A stretch of DNA of 64,000 bases, taken from positions 46,149,825-46,213,824 of the forward strand of contig OY997591.1 of the NCBI GenBank assembly GCA_963921825.1, read 5' to 3'. Both the position numbers and the translations under genes were made by a program. Below, piece after piece: positions 56,990 to 64,000 of this stretch. Position 1 is the stretch's first letter; each line of letters opens with the position of its first letter. Under the pieces are notes generated by a model, which had not been told where the DNA came from, did no database searches, and saw only the letters and a program-made list of their open reading frames with translations. The DNA is from Erodium maritimum (lineage: Eukaryota > Streptophyta > Magnoliopsida > Geraniales > Geraniaceae).

Positions 56990-58612
56990 AGTGGGTGTTC
57001 GGTCTCCGATTTGGGCGTCAGTTTTATTGGATACTGGGAGGTCACACTCATTTGTTCGTCGAGTTGTGCTGAGAGGTTGGGGCTGAGTTTAGAGCCGTTG
57101 AGTCCACCCCTGCGTCTGGACACGCCGGTTGGTGGTGGGGTGGTGTTGACTAGGGTCTTTCGTGCCTGCGGAGTTGGAGAAGCGAACCGATATAGGAGGT
57201 TCGAGAGAGGGCTCAAGAGCCTTGATGCTGGAGCGAGTCCTCACCCCGAGGATCGGGTATGTTCGGAGTTGGTGGGCACAACGACGGTAGTGGAGCGAGG
57301 TCTTAGAGAGACTGCGAGGATCCGTGAGGATCGGCAGCGACTGAGCTTGTGCGTGTATCCGTGGGAAGGATACTTACGAAATGACAACCTTTAACGTAAT
57401 CTTGGGAATGGATTGGCTGGCGAAGTGCCGAGCCAATACCGACTGTTACTGGCGACGAGCGATTTCAGGTGTTCCCAGATTCATAAGAACTTTAAGTACA
57501 TCTCTTCCCAACGAGACCTGAATACGCGCCAGCGGCGATGGATGAGACTACTCGAGGAGTACGACTTTGAGCTACACTACCATCCAGGTAAGGCGAACGT
57601 GGTTGTCGACGCCCTGAGTAGGAAGTCGGTCCCGAGTCTTACTAGCATATCAGTCCGAGAGTGGGACGTGATATGGGAACTGGGCACGCTCGGGTTGGAG
57701 CTAGAAGAGGTTACTGGCGGCGTGGCCATGTACTTCTTGGTGACTCAGCCCACCCGGCTTGGCCGGGGGATAGAGGCAGCAGTCGGTGGATGTCGAGACG
57801 ACGGAGATCCAAGAGAAAGTTGCCGGCGGTGTTGAAGCCGAGGGCTGGGATCGTCGTGCTAATTAGGAGTTACGGTATCGTGGAGGTTTTTAGTGGAGCG
57901 GGATGCGGAGAGCGGTTGCGGAGTTAGTATCGTGGTGCCTCACTTGTCAAAAGGTGAGAGCCGAACAACAGCGTCCCGCTGGACTATTGGAGCCACTGCC
58001 GGTTGCACAGTGGAAATGGGGGCACGTCACGATGGGTGTCGTGAGCGGTTAGCTGAGTTCGCCTACAACAACAGCTTTCAGGCCAGTATCATGATGGCAC
58101 CATTCGAAGCGTTGTATGGTAGGCCGGGTCGATCGCCCGTGTTCTGGGCAGAAGTGAGGAATAAGAGTTTACTGGGTCTAGAACTGGACCGAGAGACAGC
58201 TGAGTCGGTCGTGCCGAAGCATGAGCGGTTGAAGACCGCGCAGAGTCAGCAGGAGCTATGCTGACAGACGGCGCTGACCTCTCGAGTCAGCAGTCGGTGG
58301 TCATGTATCCCTAGAGATGAGTCCGAAGGGTGGACTGGTGTGTTTCAACAGCGGCGGAGGCGGGTTAGCCCCGCGGTGTATCAGGCCATTCGAGGTCTTG
58401 AGTACGTCTTCGAGTGGGCGGATGTCGAGGTAATGGGTGATGTCCCGTATAAGGAGAAACCAATTTGAGAAATGGATCCACGAGAGCAGGTCATGCGCGG
58501 AAAGGTCATCCGCTTAGAACGGGTGCAGTGGCGGCACCACGAGAATGAGTCGACTCGGGAACTCGAGAACGAGGTTCGTGCAAAGTACCCTGATCTGTTC
58601 GACTCCTGAGGT
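56990..58612 (+). pseudogene. Truncated gypsy pol: protease, RNase H, integrase ends
   Basis: Protease: ASVLLDTGRSHSFVRRVV (57015-57070, DTG kept), LRLDTPVGGGVVLTRVFRAC, then MTTFNVILGMDWLAKCRANT (57380-57440). The next recognisable block is RNase H: IHKNFKYISSQRDLNTRQRR, WMRLLEEYDFELHYHPGKAN, VVVDALSRK (57480-57630). Integrase zinc region: CLTCQKVRAEQQRPAGLLEP, PVAQWKWGHVTMG (about 57930-58045), joined directly to LAEFAYNNSFQASIMMAPFE and ALYGRPGRSPVFWAEV (58050-58155). The C-terminus is PREQVMRGKVIRLERVQWRH then KYPDLFDS with a stop at about 58608. RT and the integrase DDE core are absent. Tekay/Del-like by motif wording. Confidence 0.85.
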
Positions 58613-58639
58613 GCGTTGTTTTAAATTTCGCAGACGAAA

Positions 58640-58658
58640 TTCCTTTAAGGGGGTAGAT
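58640..58658 (+). promoter_or_regulatory. Polypurine tract of the family-F element
   Basis: TCCTTTAAGGGGGTAGAT lies directly before the 3' LTR start TGTAATAACC; AAGGGGGTAGA is the purine tract expected to prime plus-strand synthesis. Confidence 0.85.
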
Positions 58659-61600
58659 TGTAATAACCACTCCCGGTCAACGCCAGTCAAATCTACGAAA
58701 AACAGGAAAATTTAAATTTTTTGGACAGATACTTAAATGAACCTAAATTTGACCCCGAGAGTCATACCGGACTTAATTTGACCCCGATATCGACCAAAGT
58801 GAGTTCCGTGGGACTCAGGGCAACTTTCTGACCAATTTGGGAAATATTGACTTTTCGTTGGAAAAGTCAACCGAGCGACGTTTTGGTCCATTTGAGGTCC
58901 GTTTTGGATCCAAAAATCTTAGCCGTCGTCGCAGCAGTCTTAGTTGAGCCGTTTCCTTGTAGCCCGTGAAGTTTCGTAATTTCTTGGAAAAAGTGCCCGT
59001 TCGGGGCCCGAGACGGCCGAATTTCGCGAATCTGATTGGAATTTTCCAAAAGGTGTGGGACCCACTTGCCACATGTCAATTATGTAGTGGTGTTAGGTTT
59101 CTTGAACAAACCAAATATGAGACTTGGAGTGTTAGTTTTGTAATTTAAAAGGTTGGTGTTGTTTTTTAAAAACAAATAAAATGGAAGGTTTAGGTGGTTT
59201 CGGCAAAACAGAAACAAAAAGGGGGAGTTGAAGAGAGAGAAAGGGGTTAGAAAGAGGAGAGAAGGTGGAGAGAAAAGGAGAAGAAAGTTTAGGGTTTTGG
59301 TGATTCCCGACGATCAAACCGGTGGATCGTCTCAACGATAAAAGAATCGAGCTCACACCGACATTCTCTACGGTGAGCACCTAACCGATTTTCATTTTGG
59401 TACGTTTGAATTTTAGGGTTTGAGTTTAAACGGTTTGATTATGGTTGGGTTTTGGTTAGAATTGGTTTAAAGGTGAATGGTTGAGGTTTGGGGTTCGTTA
59501 GGAACGTTTTGGGGCGAAAAGGAAATTTTCCCCTTGTGCCCGTGTGGGGCCCACGTGCTCGGGTCTCGGGTTTTAGTGTTCGGATGGTTTAGGACTATCC
59601 CCAAGTCGTTAATTCACACCCGGAACGAATTTTGGAATTAAATTGTGAAAGTTGAAATTTCGGGTTTAGAAACTTTAAACGCGAATTAAATCGCTCGGAA
59701 GTCGGAAATTGATTCCGTCGATTGCATTGGAACCCTTGAATTATTCTAAGGTCGTAGAAACGAAAACGGGAATTTTCGGAGCCCCGGAAGGTCGTTTTCA
59801 AAACCCGGGCAGATTCGCCATGTCGGGCGAATCCGGCCTTTCCGGGTCCAATATCGACAATGTCGAGTAATTGGGAAGTTTGGGAGTGATCGACATTGTC
59901 GGGGTTACTTTTGGGCGTCAAGTTTATTAAATTTCAGTTTATGTCTGCAAGTTTAAAAGTGCTTAAAATTGTGTTCTTTTAGATCGTGCCACGGACAGAG
60001 GAAAGGGAAAGCTAGGCGAGTGACCGAGATCACGCCGGAGCTTAATTGTGCGCTTTTGGAGAAAGCATACGAGGTGGGGAAAAGTAGCCGGATCTCGGCC
60101 CTGACTAGGGAAAGTTAACAGTAGAAATGCATGTGACACTGGGGTGTCGTGGGTTAAGTAAGTTTATCGATTATTAGGAAGGCAGGTGATACCGGGTAGT
60201 GTCGTATGTTACGGGAACGTAGCGAACACTAGAAATGCCTGTGGCACTTAGTAGTGTCGTAGGAGCAGTGAACTTATCGATATTAGAGTTACTGGAGGCA
60301 TATGACCATGCTCGGAGGTTGATTGTGAAACTATTGATATTAGAATTGCTGGAGGCATTGGTTATGCCCGGAGGTTGATTGTGTAGTTGAGTCTTGGGTG
60401 GCCATGAGAGCCCGTACTTTACTGTTGTGTCTTGGGTGGCCATGAGAGCCCATGTTTTACTGTTGGTGTCTTGGGTGGCCATGAGAGCCCGTACTTTACC
60501 GTTGTGTCTTGGGTGGCCATGAGAGCCCGTGTTTTACTGTTGGTGTCTTGGGTGGCCATGAGAGCCCGTGTTTTACTGTTGGTGTCTTGGGTGGCCATGA
60601 GTGCCCGTGGGGTTGTTGAGCCCGTAAATTACTGTTGGTGTGTCTTGGGTGGTCGTGAGTGCCCGTAGGGTTGTTGAGAGCCCGTGAGTTACTTTTGGTT
60701 TGTCTTGGGAGGCCGTGAGTGCCTGTGGGGTTGTTGAGCCCGTGAGTTACTGTTGGTGTGTCTTGGGAGGCCGTGAGTTCCCGTGGGGTTGTTGAGCCCG
60801 TGAGTTACTGTTGGTGTGTCTTGGGAGGTCGTGAGTGCCCGTGGGGTTGTTGAGTCCGTGTTTTACTGTTGGTGTCTTGGGTGGCCATGAGTGCCTGTGG
60901 AGTGTTGAACCTGTGTTGTTGCTGTTTGTTGAACTTTGCTTGTGATTGTGATTGTGTTTGCCCGAGGTTAGTGACCCGACTTTGTGTCGGGAAGTGGTGT
61001 GGAATTTGGCTGGCTTACCTGACAGGGATCGGTAAGTTGCGAGCGTTCTTTGGCTAGCCTGACCTGACAGGGATCGGTAGGTTGAGCGTTTTTAGGCGAT
61101 GGAAAGGGCAGCTCCCCTTCCGACTAGCTATCGGAAAAGTGGCTCGGTTTATCGCCAACAGGTCGACCGCCTGGAGCCTGACAGGGATCGGCAAAGCGCG
61201 TGGGGCAGGCTCGAGCCCAGCCGGATAGCAACCGGCACTGAGCAGCTGACAGGAATGCGATCCTTTGTGATCTTGCTTGGGTGTGCCATCCTTTGTGATC
61301 TTGTTTGGTGTTGCGTAATTGTCTGTTGTGTCCTTGGAAGAGGTCGTCAATCGTTGTGTCGGGTCTACATTACGTGTTCGAGTGTTGAGTCGGTTGAAGA
61401 AAGTAATAGTGGGTGTGTGTTAGTGGGGTACTTGAGTTGGGGATAGTGATCCCCGGTGTTGAGTTTGTTGTTGGTGTTACCGGCATTGTCTGCTAATTAT
61501 GCCGTAGTCATTCTGTTATACTTGGTGGTGAGCGAACGCTCACCCCTAGCTGCTTTTCCTACAGGTACCGGTCGCAGGTTGGACTAGGTGAGCTTCTAAA

Positions 61601-61819
61601 GCTTGAAGAGCTAGGAGAGGGATTCTGGGTTTATTTTGAGTCTAGCGACGTATACCTTGCATTTTTTCCATTTGTTGGGACGTGCCTTTAAGTTGTAAAT
61701 GATTATTTTGATTAATTAAATGGCGATTTTAAAGTGTTGATTCAAAACAGGTTTCAAAGGTTTTAATGTTTTAAATGTTCGCATACCGAGTTCGGTTCTA
61801 CTGAAATTGGGGCGTGACA
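58659..61819 (+). repeat. 3' LTR of the family-F element (F4), 3161 bp
   Basis: It begins TGTAATAACCACTCCCGG after the purine tract and ends GGGGCGTGACA before the target duplication. Between 59095 and 60400 I see only two differences from F3, while the first 440 bp have about 15. Minisatellites lie at 60400-60910, and the hairpin GTGAGCGAACGCTCAC near 61527 is followed by GCTGCTTTTCCTACAGGTA. Confidence 0.92.
60400..60910 (+). repeat. Minisatellite arrays in LTR F4
   Basis: The units are the same as in F3, shortened by about 96 bp. Several units differ by point changes from their F3 counterparts. Confidence 0.9.
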
Positions 61820-63600
61820 GCAAGCTTCGAACTTACCCTTCAAGGAAATGACCAAAAGGGTCCGTTTGTGATATGAGGTACGTTTGGTCTCACCTGAATT
61901 ACGAACGGCTGCCCAATTTCTATTACATATGCAAGCGTTTAAGCCACATTGATAAATATTTCCAACAGGAAGGTGAGGGTCCATTACCTTATAGTCAGTT
62001 CTTATAGGAAAGCAGAGAGAGTCCTTCTTTCCTGGCCAAGGGAGGGGATTTAAATGTTTTACCAGTAGAGGAATTTAATGGGATTGGGGTGACACTCGTG
62101 AACAGAGAGGGGTTCGAGTGGTGGAACTGATAGATCAGTAAGTGCAAGAATTAACAGCACCAGTGGGAGGTTCAGAAGAATGGGGCAGGGAGGTAAAGCT
62201 CAGTGAGATTCTATAGAGCAGGACTCAGTCTTGAGGATGAGAAAAAGGAGTACTCGTATGTGGAATTTAGGACGATCGTCCCTGAATTACAAGAGGAATC
62301 GATGATTGTTCTGGCGCGAGTTGCTAAGAAACCCCACCAAGAACCATGATTATCTTGGTTTAGAACTGCCGAATGGTTAGGAACTCTGGTTTCAAGCTCG
62401 TCGCTTAAAAGAAGCCCGATGTAATTTTTATGTCGGAAACAAATGTCAAGAAAGATGTAATATACAGAATAAAGTGTAGTATATAGATGGAATGTGCTTT
62501 TACAGTGGAAGGTAATAGTGGAGGGGCTGTTTGGCAATTTTTTGGAGGCATAAAGTGGAGGGAGATATCCCAGTGTTCTCTCCGATTCACATTGATTTGG
62601 TGATGAGAATTGTTGACGAACTCCTATTTTGGGTCACAGGATTGTATGGAGTGCCTAAGGGAAAAAAAGGAAATAGACTTGGAATTTGATCCGGTCGTTG
62701 AGCACGAGATCAATCCTCCCATTAGGAAATTTTAACAACACGTTTAATGATGAGGACACATGAGGAAGGGACCATTACCTGATCCGTTAGCAAAGAGGGC
62801 TCAAGGAGGCGTTGGAGGATGGGGGTTTGAGGGAAGTGGAGATTCAAGGCTACATGCACACATGGGAGAAAAGCCATCGGGAGCCAAATAGAATGGAGAT
62901 ACAACTCGATCGGGCTGCGGTGAACAGGGAATGGGACGTTATGTTTCTGGATGCTATCTAACGGCATTGTTGTTGTCCACCTCCGACCATGCACCAATTA
63001 TTATAATTGGACAGTCAAATCAACGGTCGTGGAGAGCTAGGTAATTCTAGTTTGGGGAGGCATCAAGAAGAGAATCGGACTGGGAGAATGTAATTCGGGG
63101 GCATGGGTAAGTGTTAGAAGCAACTCGGTAGAGGGGATTCTGAGGAAAATGGGAAGGAGTTGAGCAGTTGGACAGGAAGGAATCCGGATCCGATTCATAG
63201 GCAAATTCAGAATTGCCGAAAGGAGATAGATAGGTTGAAAGGACGTTGGGACCAAAGGAGTGGAGAAAAAGTACACGCATTTCGTGAAAAGCTTACTAGG
63301 TTGTTGGCTCAAAAGGATGACATATGACACCAAAGGGCGAAGCAACATTGGTAAATGGAGGGGATCAGAATACGAGGTATTTCCACGCTAAGGTCACTTT
63401 TACGAGGATGAGGAACCAGTGTCATCCTGGAGGATGCTCAGGGAGTCCAGAGAGGTTGGGATGATGGCCTTGAAGAGGTTATCAAAAAATATTTTTCCAA
63501 TCTCTTTGTAAAGGGACACCCTGGAGTGGACGAAATTAGCAGGTTGGTGCCTTGTTCAGTAACACCAGAACAGGTGATGCAGTCTAAATTGATGACATAA

Positions 63601-64000
63601 CGTCAGTGATTGAATCCAATAAAACCCTACTATTTTTGGGGTCGAAACAGTCTTCTGAACATAACTCATCGTTTTTCCAATTATCAAAGATGTTTATTGG
63701 CCATCCGAGGTCATTTGGAGGGGCAAATTCGTATAATTGGAGTCCGAATGTTTATTTCTTCTTTATTTTAGGGTTTGAGTTTCCTTTATTCGTGTTAGGA
63801 CTTTGAGATTTAGTTTCCTTATTGTATTAGATTTTTGGATTTAGTCTCGCTATATAAACACATGAGGCTTTGTTTGTAAGACAACATTTGAAATTTTATA
63901 AGAAAGCGAGTTTGAAGCTCATACTATCGCGTTCGGTATTCATTATGAATAAAAAAATATGATAAAGAACTCCCTCTCCGCTAAACGCTCTACATCAACA
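63601..64000 (+). mobile_element. Possible LTR promoter/leader region at window edge
   Basis: Repeated TTAGGATTT/TTAGATTTTTGGATTTAG phrases precede CTATATAAACAC near 63852, a good TATA box, followed by a T-rich and then A-rich leader. This layout is typical of U3-R of plant copia or short gypsy LTRs. The element continues beyond the window and no terminus was found. Confidence 0.4.

Larger units (their letters stand above)
52134..61824 (+). mobile_element. Family-F non-autonomous Ty3/gypsy element, complete, with target duplication
   Basis: A full element, 52139-61819, is flanked by the perfect 5-bp duplication GCAAG (52134-52138 and 61820-61824). It comprises a 5' LTR (52139-55396), a primer site, 3.26 kb of internal DNA and a 3' LTR (58659-61819). 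Coding debris is protease, RNase H and integrase ends of a Tekay/Del-like gypsy. Gag, RT and the integrase core are missing. The LTRs are about 97-99.8% identical by eye depending on region, so insertion is recent. It landed inside the ORF1 of LINE E. A complete element without its own replication proteins must have been moved by relatives. Confidence 0.9.
51740..63600 (+). mobile_element. L1-type LINE E, split by the family-F gypsy element
   Basis: The left part (about 51740-52138) encodes an ORF1 DUF4283-like domain: AVAGRVMADRGSDPMILMEI, LHGFFFLSEKAKKKIMDMEP, LINFTETSFWVQ. After the insertion the right part resumes with YERLPNFYYICKRLSHIDKY (61905-61965), a zinc-knuckle-like segment. ORF2 follows: an endonuclease remnant (KKPDVIFMSETNVKKDVIYR near 62420, ALEDGGLREVEIQGYMHTWE near 62810), STSDHAPIIIIGQ near 62985, and a pre-RT region KQHWLNGGDQNTRYFHAKVT near 63350. 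It stops before RT. Many stops are present. Confidence 0.78.

Noticed and set aside
52139-61819. Classification as Ogre/Tat or as a pararetrovirus
   Set aside because: LTR ends, Met-tRNA primer site, 5-bp duplication and Tekay/Del-like RNase H and integrase wording fit an ordinary gypsy lineage; no viral coat or movement protein is visible.

Overview
The window looks like a gene-poor, transposon-dense piece of a flowering-plant nuclear genome, most likely a eudicot. The evidence is two multi-exon genes with plant-type GT-AG introns, plus plant lineages of Ty3/gypsy, Ty1/copia, L1-type LINE, Mutator, hAT and PIF/Harbinger elements. I cannot name the species. I found no rRNA, tRNA, CRISPR or bacterial operon feature.

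Only two host genes are convincing, both on the minus strand with exons readable by hand. The first (2442-5590, 7 exons, 208 aa) is ER membrane protein complex subunit 7 (EMC7). The second (13369-16990, 8 exons, 396 aa) is an EamA/DMT-superfamily transporter of the SLC35F5-like group. Each carries a short inverted-repeat element with a perfect 9-bp target duplication in an intron.

Layout: 1-1756 is the right part of a very long gypsy LTR (family F). 1757-5875 holds EMC7 and its flanks. 5877-13000 is a graveyard of hAT-like, PIF/Harbinger and LINE remnants. 13369-17275 is the transporter gene. 17277-32390 is a cluster of LINE-derived elements: A and B stacked on one target site, D, C interrupted by an Angela-like solo LTR, and L/R head-to-head. 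33133-40318 is a decayed chromovirus with a LINE nested in its gag. 40668-45930 is a Mutator-like element carrying a second family-F LTR. 46190-51700 holds copia and LINE debris plus a 1.3-kb candidate Pack-MULE. 51740-63600 is a LINE split by a complete, recently inserted but heavily deleted gypsy element (52139-61819) with 3.2-kb LTRs and the duplication GCAAG. The right edge looks like an LTR promoter.

The most interesting observations are these. (i) The family-F element has kept termini, primer site and purine tract but lost gag, reverse transcriptase and the integrase core, so it was probably moved in trans. (ii) Several LINE copies carry ORF1 but no detectable ORF2, and two of them share the same ~430-bp 3' region. 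(iii) Two LINE-derived elements hit the same 14-bp target. (iv) One Mutator-type element may have captured a gene fragment.
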